Shown: in pieces, positions 49,646 to 57,131 of the stretch | How the letters are laid out: every line of letters starts with the position of its first letter | Numbering within the stretch: the first letter of the stretch is position 1 | Source of the DNA: Gemmatimonadota bacterium | Lineage (GTDB): Bacteria > Gemmatimonadota > Gemmatimonadetes > Longimicrobiales > Gaopeijiaceae | Direction of reading: 5' to 3' | Assembly: GCA_022826565.1 (NCBI GenBank) | Contig: JAJDUP010000020.1 | Location: 1-64,000, forward strand | DNA length: 64,000 nucleotides | Notes under the pieces: model-generated | Told to the model about the DNA's origin: nothing | The model's input: only the letters and a program-made list of their open reading frames with translations | The model's database searches: none | Made by a program: the position numbers and the translations under genes

Positions 49646-49749
49646 TATGAACTCGCGGCCAACGCAAAGAGCGGGTCGAACCGGTCAACCCGGATGTCGG
49701 TGGCCGCACCCGGTGGAAACGCCTTGAACGTCGAAGGGAGAGGCTGGAC

Positions 49750-51018
49750 ATGGATTTCGGAACGCACACGAACGCTCTCACGGTATCTTCGGGCCGCACG
49801 CCGCGCCACGCATTGACCGTTGTCGCGGTGCTCCTGGTCTTTCCGGCGGCAGCCTGCGGGCCCGTGGCCCAGCAAATACCCGAAATCGCGATCGACAGTG
49901 CCGGGGTCCGAATCGTCACCAGCGACCCGGCGAACTCGGACGCTGTCTGTGCCATCAGTACGGAGCCGATATCGAGCATCGGCGAGAATGAACGCGACGA
50001 AAACGAATGGTTCTCGTCGATTCGGGGCGCCGGCCTCTTGTCCGACGGGTCCATCGTGGCGGTCGACCGCACTAGCGCGGAGGTGCGCATCTACGACGAA
50101 GCCGGCAAGCATCTGCGCTCGATGGGGCGTCACGGGGAAGGGCCGGGCGAATTCAGCGATCCCTTCCTGCTGTGGATCACTGCGGCCGATACGCTCTGGG
50201 TCGGCGACTACCGTCCCTGGCGGTACAACCTGTTTACACCGCAGGGCGAGTTCGTTCGCCAAGTCAATCTCTCGCCGATGCTGGTCGACCCGCCGTCTTC
50301 GGGTGGAGGCGTCCTCGACAACGGATATAGCTTGAATTCGAGCAGCAAACGGGCTCGGCGCGAGAACTTCAGCGTTGCCGACACTCTGATGGTCCTGGTG
50401 TACGATCCCGAGGGAGGGCTTGTCGGCAACCTCGCCCGCATCCCCGACCGGACCAGCGGCATGGTCAGCGATGCGGAGAACTTCTGGTTGTTCCCCCTCT
50501 TCCAGTCATTCGCGGAGGTCGACGCAAGTGGTTCCACCATCGTGCTGGGGCACGGAAGCGAAACGGAGGTAAGGGTGCTGGACGACGAGTTCAACCTCCG
50601 GCTCATCGTACGCTGGAACGAGTCCGACAGGGAGGTGACCGGCGCCGACGTACGCGCCTGGCGGGAAGACTACATCGAGAGACGCAGGCAGTGGGCCGAG
50701 CCGGACTGGCGCGACTTCGACGACGCCCGGATCAGCCCGGAACGCCCGGTTGCAGATCTGTTCCCGGCGATTCGGGCGATCATGATCGGGCGAGACGGCC
50801 GCATCTGGGTTCGCCAATACGATCGGCCCCGCGAGGACCGCGGCTGGCTCGCCTTCGATTCCGACGGTGGGTTTCTCTGCCATCTGCCCTCGCGCATACC
50901 CGGCTCGGTACGGGAATTCGGGTCCGACTACGTGCTCCTGCAACGCGAATCGGAACTCGGGATCCACAGCTTGCAACTGCACCGACTGAAGGTGCCGTCT
51001 TCCGAGGAGACGAAGTAG
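49750..51018 (+). CDS. 6-bladed beta-propeller lipoprotein
   Basis: 422 aa. Signal sequence with lipobox-like PAAACG (Cys36). Propeller blades with DGSIVAVDRTSAEVRIYDEAG and the signature GRHGEGPGEF, also found in the 4.5-kb propeller (GEGPGEF). Distant paralogue of the two propeller genes at 4.5-7 kb. It is divergent from padR and shares its operator region, so it may be co-regulated. Ligand unknown. Confidence 0.72.
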   Translation: MDFGTHTNALTVSSGRTPRHALTVVAVLLVFPAAACGPVAQQIPEIAIDSAGVRIVTSDPANSDAVCAISTEPISSIGENERDENEWFSSIRGAGLLSDGSIVAVDRTSAEVRIYDEAGKHLRSMGRHGEGPGEFSDPFLLWITAADTLWVGDYRPWRYNLFTPQGEFVRQVNLSPMLVDPPSSGGGVLDNGYSLNSSSKRARRENFSVADTLMVLVYDPEGGLVGNLARIPDRTSGMVSDAENFWLFPLFQSFAEVDASGSTIVLGHGSETEVRVLDDEFNLRLIVRWNESDREVTGADVRAWREDYIERRRQWAEPDWRDFDDARISPERPVADLFPAIRAIMIGRDGRIWVRQYDRPREDRGWLAFDSDGGFLCHLPSRIPGSVREFGSDYVLLQRESELGIHSLQLHRLKVPSSEETK

Positions 51019-51135
51019 ACCCGGGCTCAACCGTGTTCGACCGCACACTTGTCCTCCGGTGCTGCTCGCCTCGGTTACCTTCGAAGTATGAGTGGGGGCC
51101 GGATATCAACCCCGGCGAGTAAGCGGAGCCAATCC

Positions 51136-51525
51136 ATGCCAAATCGATCGAAGGACTGGTTCGCCCAAGCCGAGCACGACCTGGCACAGGCCGTGGATTC
51201 TCACCGCAACGGGCGGCACGACTGGGCATGTTTCGCGGCGCACCAGGCGTCGGAAAAAGCCGTGAAGGCGCTCCACCTGGCTCAGGGCCGGGAAGCATGG
51301 GGTCACGTTGCGGCCAGGCTGTTGAGCGAGCTGCCGGCAACTCCGCCCGACGCTCTGGTTGACCGGGCACGGGTGCTGGACAACTACTATATTCCCGCCA
51401 GGTACCCGAACGGGCACGATGAAGGCCCGGCTTTCGAGCACTACGGGTCATTGCACAGTTCGCAGGCGGTCGAATATGCCCGTGACATCCTCGAATTCGT
51501 CCGTCAAGCGCTGGCCGACGCCTGA
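51136..51525 (+). CDS. HEPN-domain protein of a HEPN/MNT pair
   Basis: 129 aa from ATG 51136 (MPNRSKDWFAQAEHDLAQA). Typical all-helical HEPN layout: AEHDLAQA, ACFAAHQASEKAVKALH, then the RX4H motif RYPNGH, which in active HEPN RNases is catalytic. The following residues are DE, not the XY acceptor found in HepT toxins that are AMPylated. The MNT gene overlaps its 3' end by 50 nt. Probably a toxin, or a substrate-binding partner of the nucleotidyltransferase. Confidence 0.85.
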   Translation: MPNRSKDWFAQAEHDLAQAVDSHRNGRHDWACFAAHQASEKAVKALHLAQGREAWGHVAARLLSELPATPPDALVDRARVLDNYYIPARYPNGHDEGPAFEHYGSLHSSQAVEYARDILEFVRQALADA

Positions 51526-51844
51526 AGAGGTACTGACCGCCCTCCGGGAATGGGCGAAAGCGCGGGTGGCTACACGGCCGGAGTTGATCGCCCTGGGCTA
51601 CTTCGGTTCCCACGCGCGGGGCGACACCGGATTCGGAAGCGATCTCGACATCGTGGCGATTGTGAAAGAGAGCGACCGTCCGCGCCTGGAACGCAATCGG
51701 GACTGGCCGTACGAGCGGTTGCCGGTGCCGGCCGACCTGCTGGTTTACACCGCGGAGGAATGGCAGCGGTTGCACCAACACGGCGGACGCTTCGCCCGGA
51801 TGCTGAACGACGAAACCGTCTGGGTGGTCGGGTCGGCCCCCTGA
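51476..51844 (+). CDS. Minimal nucleotidyltransferase (MNT) domain protein
   Basis: 122 aa. Nucleotidyltransferase signature GSHARGDTGFGSDLDIV, i.e. GS-X10-DXD, with both metal-binding Asp residues present. Start uncertain: ATG 51476 or GTG 51482 are the likely choices; both lie inside the HEPN gene. The ORF-track start (51359) adds out-of-frame HEPN sequence. In known pairs MNT proteins are antitoxins, some of which AMPylate the HEPN toxin. Confidence 0.82.
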   Translation: MPVTSSNSSVKRWPTPEEVLTALREWAKARVATRPELIALGYFGSHARGDTGFGSDLDIVAIVKESDRPRLERNRDWPYERLPVPADLLVYTAEEWQRLHQHGGRFARMLNDETVWVVGSAP

Positions 51845-51907
51845 AGCATCGAAGCGGGGACGGTCGCATCGACCGCCCCCGCTGCAACGCTTGCCTCGCT
51901 TGCGCCC

Positions 51908-52945
51908 TCAGTGGTGCCCGAGCGGCGCGAACGACTTCTGCCAGCCGACCGTGAGGATCCAGTCCGTCCCCAGCTGCGGCCCGCGCAGGTTCTGGTAGAC
52001 CGGGATGTGCCACTCGGCCGCGATCCGGTGCCCCGCCAGGGCGCCGTCCGGAAAGTAGAGATTCAGCCCCATCGGCACGTCCACGCGCGTTCCTCCGCGC
52101 AGTTCCTCGCGGATCGTCGGGGCCATCATGGGGTTGCCGTAGGCAGAGTCGTGCCCGGAATAGTCGCCCCAGGATCTGGTGAGCACGCGGGCCGAAAGGC
52201 TCAGCCGGTCGCCAGGCTTCACCGCGAACCACAGCGTCGCATCGGTCTGGCTGCCCTTGGTGTAGCCGCGGCTGTTCTCGCCCATGCGGACCGTGGTCCT
52301 GCCTTGAAGCCCCCACGAGGTGCTCTCGCTCATGCCCAGGATCGTGATCCCCGGGGTGAAGTCCCACGTGCCCGAGCCGAGTTGCATGGGGTAGGGCATT
52401 TGAACGGCGCGGCCCATGCTCATGGGGTTCACGCCCGTCTCTTCGATCGAACCGGTCGGGATCGACACGGCCGCGTTCAGGTGCATGCGAACGGGTCCGG
52501 TCCGCCTGACCCCGATGAGCGCACCCAGGCTGGTGTCGCCCAGTCCGGACGAAGCGGCCTCGAACATGCCGCCCGGGCGCGTCTGGTGGTTCATCGACTG
52601 GTCGAGCCAGTTGGTCATGACCAGAAGGGTGACGACGTCGCTGGGCGCGTACATGAGCCCGGCCATGTGCATCGTCATCGTCATGTCGAGCGGCGCCACC
52701 ATGAAGTCCTCGTGGACGTCGCTGACGTCGAGTTCGTCGTTCCCGTCGAGGTTGCCGTCCATGAGCATCCGCATGAAGCGGTAGGACAGCATGAATTCGC
52801 CACGCTCGTGGGTGTGGTCGGCCATGATCCCGATGGGCGCGTGACCGTCCGGGCGGGAAGCGGTCCATTCGTACTGGGCCTGAGCGAGTGTGGGCGAGAC
52901 GGCCGCGAGCGCCGCCGCCGCGCACAGGCATACCAACATGCGCAT
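51908..52945 (-). CDS. Met-rich outer-membrane porin-like transporter (phenol/MetA-type family)
   Basis: 345 aa from ATG 52945 (MRMLVCLCAAAALAAVSPTLAQA signal). A predicted beta-barrel of the phenol-degradation meta-pathway porin-like family. The region after the signal is unusually rich in Met and His (MADHTHERGEFMLSYRFMRM; DMTMTMHMAGLMYAP), and the C-terminus ends in GHH. With the His-rich protein encoded 89 nt upstream, a role in copper or other metal export is plausible but inferred. The 507-aa track entry runs into the neighbour out of frame. Confidence 0.75.
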   Translation of the reverse strand: MRMLVCLCAAAALAAVSPTLAQAQYEWTASRPDGHAPIGIMADHTHERGEFMLSYRFMRMLMDGNLDGNDELDVSDVHEDFMVAPLDMTMTMHMAGLMYAPSDVVTLLVMTNWLDQSMNHQTRPGGMFEAASSGLGDTSLGALIGVRRTGPVRMHLNAAVSIPTGSIEETGVNPMSMGRAVQMPYPMQLGSGTWDFTPGITILGMSESTSWGLQGRTTVRMGENSRGYTKGSQTDATLWFAVKPGDRLSLSARVLTRSWGDYSGHDSAYGNPMMAPTIREELRGGTRVDVPMGLNLYFPDGALAGHRIAAEWHIPVYQNLRGPQLGTDWILTVGWQKSFAPLGHH

Positions 52946-53034
52946 ATGAGTATCCTCTCTTGATTGAATCCGTGGATTTGCTGAAATCGCCGGTCGTGTC
53001 GCACCGGCAGCGCGCGCCGGAGTCGGCGCCGGAT

Positions 53035-53490
53035 TCACGCGAGAGGGGGAGCGTTCGCGAAGGGCAGGGTGTAGGGCGCGCGCCGGTTCGGAACGCGCTC
53101 GAGGGCGGGGATGGTCCGGGCGGAAACGGTGGCCCGGAACGCCGGACCGGTCGCCGCGGGATTCGACGGAGCGGACGGCCCGGCCGATGTCGGACAGCTT
53201 CCGACGCAGGTGCATGGCGGTGGCAGGGTGCCGTCGTGGGCGTCGTGGCCGCCGGCCAGAGCCGCGAAGTGCCCACCGGCCGATGCGTGGTCCGCACCTG
53301 GGCGGGCGTGGTCCGCGTCGTGAGCGTGCCCTTCCGCATCCACGTGCCCGAGGTGATGCGGACACCCCAGATCGAACAGGTCGGGAGCCATGGACGGGAG
53401 CAGCACGAGCGTCACAACCGCGCTCATCCATCTCATGGCGATCCGCGCCCTGCCTCGTCCTGTCATCGCACCCTGGGCAAGTGACCTCAT
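53035..53490 (-). CDS. His-rich small secreted or membrane-anchored protein
   Basis: 151 aa (start 53490 or 53466). One hydrophobic N-terminal segment (WMSAVVTLVLLPSMAPDL), then a long His/Asp/Ala-rich stretch: CPHHLGHVDAEGHAHDADHARP and HAAL-like repeats, with CTCVGSC further on. Such sequence suggests periplasmic metal binding. It lies just upstream of the Met-rich porin on the same strand. No named family recognised with certainty. Confidence 0.6.
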   Translation of the reverse strand: MRSLAQGAMTGRGRARIAMRWMSAVVTLVLLPSMAPDLFDLGCPHHLGHVDAEGHAHDADHARPGADHASAGGHFAALAGGHDAHDGTLPPPCTCVGSCPTSAGPSAPSNPAATGPAFRATVSARTIPALERVPNRRAPYTLPFANAPPLA

Positions 53491-53560
53491 CTGCTCAGAG
53501 ACAATGTAGCTACCTCCGAGCCCGCGCGTCAGACGAGGGCCCGCCAGCCGTCCCGGGCAC

Positions 53561-53857
53561 CTAAAGGACTACGTCACCCCCCGGATCCCGCCTCCGAAGC
53601 CGCTGCAGCACCGCTTCCGCCTCCCTCAACCTCTGCGAACGCATCTCCTCGTCGACGACCGCATGGCTCCATACCGGCCGTCCCTGGTCCTCCGGGACCC
53701 GCAGCACCGTACCTTCCCGGGTGCCGGCCGGCAACAGCGGGACGGGCACGTTCTTCGTCTTTGCGTTGTCGTCCCGGACCAGCACCGCGATCCCAGATTC
53801 GAAGCGGTCTGCCACCCAGATGCGTTCGGCGCGTTTGGGGCTGCCCTCGTCAGTCAC
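53561..53857 (-). CDS. DUF3006-domain protein
   Basis: 98 aa from GTG 53857 (MTDEGSPKRAERIWVADRFES), preceded by GGAGG with a 4-nt gap. It has the DUF3006 pattern: VADRFESGIAVLV, then ...VPLLPAGTREGTVLRV, and a basic C-terminal helix. DUF3006 genes commonly lie next to ComEC-like metallo-beta-lactamase genes, as here (11 nt downstream of one). Biochemical role unknown; perhaps a small partner of the nuclease. Confidence 0.8.
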   Translation of the reverse strand: MTDEGSPKRAERIWVADRFESGIAVLVRDDNAKTKNVPVPLLPAGTREGTVLRVPEDQGRPVWSHAVVDEEMRSQRLREAEAVLQRLRRRDPGGDVVL

Positions 53858-53868
53858 TCCGCCTCCAC

Positions 53869-55272
53869 TCAATACCTGAACACGAGTACCGTTGTGCCCG
53901 CTGCGTCGATAAGCGTGGCCGTATCTCCATTGTTGTTCCATACCGCCCTCCCTCGACCCATGAAGTAGCGTATGCCGTCGTCCTGTCCCGAGCCCGTGTG
54001 GACCACGACCTGTCCCCCGGCAGCCAGTACGGCCCCCCGCGGGAAGCGGAAGCAATGGTTCGCCGCGTCGCAGAGCGTCCATCCCGCGATCGACAGGTCG
54101 GAGCCCCGTGAATTCTCCAGTACCGCATACTCTCCGTTCGGGTTCCGGTTGTCGTCGCCCGGCGCGTCGGCGTGCACCCGCAGGCGCAAGCCACGACTGG
54201 CGGCTGCCGCCGATCCCGGGACCGCCCTGACCGCGCCGATGACCGCGTCTTCCGCTGCCGCACCGGTCGTTTCCCCGGTCCGGACCCGGCCCGCTCCCAA
54301 CTCGCGCGCCGAAGCCGCCTGCTCCCCGCGCGCGACACCATACCCACCATCACGACGGCCGAGAATCGCGACATGTCCCTCCAGGTCGGTCCTCAACACG
54401 GTGGCGCCCACGCCGGCGAAGGCTCGCAGCGCGGCCGGCCCAGGATGCCCATACCGGTTTCTCCCCACCGAAATCACCACCACCTCAGGCCTGGCCGCCG
54501 CCAGGAACTCCGGCGTAACCCCGTTGTCGCTCCCGTGATGCGGCGCCTTGAGCAGCGTCACTGCCGGCACGACCCCCAGGCCGACCAGGTGCGTCAGCTG
54601 CCGCACCTCGGAGTCGCCGCTCAACAGGACTCGGAAATCCCCGAACCTCACGACCAGCGCGACCGAGCGATTGTTGTGGTCGGTCGTCGCCGACGGCAGC
54701 AGCGGCAGCACCTCGATCTCGGCGCTCCCCAGCGAAATCGTCCGCGACACGGCCTCCAGGTAGGTGATTTCGGGCCGCTCGTCGAGCGCGGTCATCAGCC
54801 GCCTGTAGGTCGCCGTCGTGTGCGCCTGCCCGTTGTCCATGTAGAAACGCACGGGCATCGACCGGATCACCCTGGCCATCCCCCCGACATGATCCGCGTG
54901 CGGATGCGTCGCGACCAGCAGATCGATCCGCTCCACGCCCATCTCCCGCAGCATTGGAACGATGTCGCCCGGGCCCGCGTCGACCAGCGCGGTCTGGCCC
55001 TCGGGGGCCTGCAGCAGCACGGCGTCGCCCTGTCCCACATCGAGGAAGGTGACGCGGAGTACGGTGTCGGGGGGGAGGGGGAGGGCGGCCGTGGCAGGCG
55101 CGGGCGGGTGTGCCGTACTCCCGGTCTGCAACTCCACGCGGGGCGCCTGCGAGAGGGTGGCCGTGGCCGCCGCGGCGAGCAGCCCGAGAATGACGGCGGC
55201 CGCTGCCGCAACGGGCGCGCGACGGCCCTCGCGACCGACGCGGCCGGGCGTCTGCATGCTCGGTTGGGACAT
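53869..55272 (-). CDS. Secreted ComEC/Rec2-type metallo-beta-lactamase with lamin-tail domain
   Basis: 467 aa from ATG 55272. Signal/TM segment (VAAAAAVILGLLAAAATATL). MBL domain (~70-330) with FLDVGQGDAVLL, metal motif ATHPHADHVGG, LLSGDS and KAPHHGSDNG, as in the ComEC C-terminal nuclease-like domain. A lamin-tail domain follows (~365-467; EYAVLENSRGSDLSIAGWTLCD). MBL-plus-LTD proteins are thought to be extracellular nucleases; activity is inferred. It is divergent from vapBC and followed by the DUF3006 gene. Confidence 0.88.
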   Translation of the reverse strand: MSQPSMQTPGRVGREGRRAPVAAAAAVILGLLAAAATATLSQAPRVELQTGSTAHPPAPATAALPLPPDTVLRVTFLDVGQGDAVLLQAPEGQTALVDAGPGDIVPMLREMGVERIDLLVATHPHADHVGGMARVIRSMPVRFYMDNGQAHTTATYRRLMTALDERPEITYLEAVSRTISLGSAEIEVLPLLPSATTDHNNRSVALVVRFGDFRVLLSGDSEVRQLTHLVGLGVVPAVTLLKAPHHGSDNGVTPEFLAAARPEVVVISVGRNRYGHPGPAALRAFAGVGATVLRTDLEGHVAILGRRDGGYGVARGEQAASARELGAGRVRTGETTGAAAEDAVIGAVRAVPGSAAAASRGLRLRVHADAPGDDNRNPNGEYAVLENSRGSDLSIAGWTLCDAANHCFRFPRGAVLAAGGQVVVHTGSGQDDGIRYFMGRGRAVWNNNGDTATLIDAAGTTVLVFRY

Positions 55273-55385
55273 GCGGGAACGGTAGAGCAGTGGATGGAGC
55301 GCGGCAACGTTGTCGGCCAATTCTGCCGGAATCTGGCCGACAACGCCGTTCGGATGTTCGGAGATATACCAAAATTACCTTAATG

Positions 55386-55414
55386 GATATATCACTAGTT
55401 ATATTTCATATATC
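55386..55414. promoter_or_regulatory. AT-rich inverted repeat in front of vapB
   Basis: GATATAT (55386-55392) and ATATATC (55408-55414) form an inverted repeat with a 15-bp spacer; GATATATC is itself palindromic. It lies 25 bp before the vapB ATG, in the divergent spacer with the MBL gene. VapBC complexes usually bind such repeats to control their own operon. A strong ribosome binding site, GAGGAGG, follows at 55427-55433. Confidence 0.55.
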
Positions 55415-55438
55415 TTGGAATGCACCGAGGAGGTATCC

Positions 55439-55648
55439 ATGAGAAAGACGAGTGTTGAGATCGACGACGAACTGATCATGCAGGTGCGGGGCCTGCTGGG
55501 AACCACATCGATCAAGGAGACGATCTACCGGGCCCTGCAGGAAGTCGTGCGCCGGGAGGCCGCACGCCGCGAGATCCACGCCCTCGCACAGATGGAAGGC
55601 CTTGATCTGGCTGACGACGACATCATGTCCCGAGCATGGCGCTCCTGA
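55439..55648 (+). CDS. vapB: VapB-type antitoxin
   Basis: 69 aa from ATG 55439 with GAGGAGG 5 nt upstream. A ribbon-helix-helix-like N-terminus (RKTSVEIDDELIMQVRGLLG, KETIYRALQEVVRREA) is typical of the VapB/DUF2191 antitoxins, which bind DNA and, via the C-terminal tail, the VapC toxin. One base separates it from vapC. Confidence 0.88.
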   Translation: MRKTSVEIDDELIMQVRGLLGTTSIKETIYRALQEVVRREAARREIHALAQMEGLDLADDDIMSRAWRS

Positions 55649-55649
55649 C

Positions 55650-56072
55650 ATGAAGTCCGCCCAACCGTGGTACATGATCGACAAGAGTGCGCTGGCGCGC
55701 ATGCGACACCCGGCGGTCAGCGACCGGCTTGCCCGAATAATGGAGTCTGGCCGGGCCGCGACCTGTTCGATCATCGAGCTGGAGGTGCTGTTCTCGACGC
55801 GGAATCACGAAGACCACTCGAGGGTGCGCCGGCGGCGCGCCGTGGTGTATCGGCAGGTCGACCTCACGGAGCAGGTCTTTCAGCGTGCGATCGAGATCCA
55901 GGGGTTGCTGGCCCGCTGGTCACGGCACCGGATCCCGATCCCGGACCTGATCATTGCGGCCGCCGCCGAGGCCGCCGACTTGACGTTGCTCCACTACGAC
56001 TCGGACTTCGACAGGATCGCTGCGGTCACGGAACAGCCAGCCGAATGGGTGGCGCCGAGGGGCTCGTTGTAG
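55650..56072 (+). CDS. vapC: VapC-type PIN-domain toxin
   Basis: 140 aa from ATG 55650. PIN RNase residues: Asp in YMIDKSALARM, Glu in CSIIELEVLF, Asp in IPIPDLIIAAAA, and the C-terminal HYDSDFDRIA. The full acidic set is present, so it should be an active RNase that cuts specific tRNAs or rRNA in relatives. Partner antitoxin directly upstream. Confidence 0.93.
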   Translation: MKSAQPWYMIDKSALARMRHPAVSDRLARIMESGRAATCSIIELEVLFSTRNHEDHSRVRRRRAVVYRQVDLTEQVFQRAIEIQGLLARWSRHRIPIPDLIIAAAAEAADLTLLHYDSDFDRIAAVTEQPAEWVAPRGSL

Positions 56073-56202
56073 ACGTCGGTTGTCATCCACGATAGGAAGC
56101 ATCCGAACGCCGCACGGTGTTTTGGGGTATCACTGCATCGGGACCTCCGCATGCACTCCTGATCGACCGCTCCGCCAATTCAACAGCCAAAGCACCAGAC
56201 CC

Positions 56203-56949
56203 ATGACCCTGACCGAAAAACAACGCGATCTCTGCACCCGTTCACGCTGGGACTTCTCGGACCTCAGCGCCCTCTTTCTCAACTGCACCCTCAAGCGCAC
56301 CGGCGAGCTGTCGCACACCCAGGGCCTGATCGACATTTCGACGGCGATCATGCAGGCCAACGGCGTCGCCACCGAGATCATCCGGCCGGTGGACCATGAC
56401 CTCGCCTATGGCGTCTGGCCCGACATGACCGAGCACGGCTGGAACCACGACGACTGGCCCGGCATCCTCGACAAGGTGATGGCGGCCGACATTCTCGTCC
56501 TCACGTCACCGATCTGGCTCGGCGAGAAGTCGTCGGTCTGCACCCACGTCGTCGAGCGCCTCTACGCGGCCTCGCACCTCCTCAACGACGCCGGCCAGTA
56601 CGCCTACTACGGGCGCGTAGCGGGGTGCCTGATCACCGGCAACGAGGACGGGGCCAAGCACTGCGCAATGAACATCCTGTACTCGCTCCAGCACCTCGGC
56701 TACACGATCCCGCCCCAGGCCGACGCGGCGTGGCTGGGCGAGGCGGGCCCGGGCCCGTCCTACCTGGACGAAGGCTCCGGCGGGCCGGCCAACGACTTCA
56801 CCAATCGCAACACCACATTCATGACCTGGAACCTGATGCACCTCGCGCGCATGCTGAAGGCCGCCGGGGGCATCCCGGCCCACGGCAACCAGCGCTCCGA
56901 CTGGGACGCGGGCTGCCGGTTCGACTTTCCGAACCCCGATTACCGGTAG
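56203..56949 (+). CDS. Flavodoxin-family NAD(P)H-dependent oxidoreductase
   Basis: 248 aa from ATG 56203 (MTLTEKQRDLCTRSRW). Flavodoxin-like fold of the FMN reductase type: FLNCTLKRTGELSHTQGLI at the first strand/loop, ILVLTSPIWLGEKSS for the second flavin loop and AGCLITGNEDGAKH for the third. Electron acceptor and physiological role cannot be read. The ORF track starts upstream at 56080 without conserved residues. Stand-alone gene, 130 nt after vapC. Confidence 0.85.
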   Translation: MTLTEKQRDLCTRSRWDFSDLSALFLNCTLKRTGELSHTQGLIDISTAIMQANGVATEIIRPVDHDLAYGVWPDMTEHGWNHDDWPGILDKVMAADILVLTSPIWLGEKSSVCTHVVERLYAASHLLNDAGQYAYYGRVAGCLITGNEDGAKHCAMNILYSLQHLGYTIPPQADAAWLGEAGPGPSYLDEGSGGPANDFTNRNTTFMTWNLMHLARMLKAAGGIPAHGNQRSDWDAGCRFDFPNPDYR

Positions 56950-57131
56950 GAGCCGTCTGTACCGCCCGCCGCACGGTGATTGACACCCGCCACCGCACCG
57001 GGCGAGTTTCCTAGGCTGTCCACAGCGGCGTATGGGACGGTTCGGCAACACCGGCTCCGGGCAACCCGGGGCACGGATACGCTCGCCCAAGGTCCAGACG
57101 CCGAAGGTTCACGGAGGGAACAGGAAGCACC

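Noticed and set aside
56980-57131. Promoter or riboswitch upstream of secD
   Set aside because: TTGACA is present at 56980 but no acceptable -10 at 17-18 bp and no recognised riboswitch fold.
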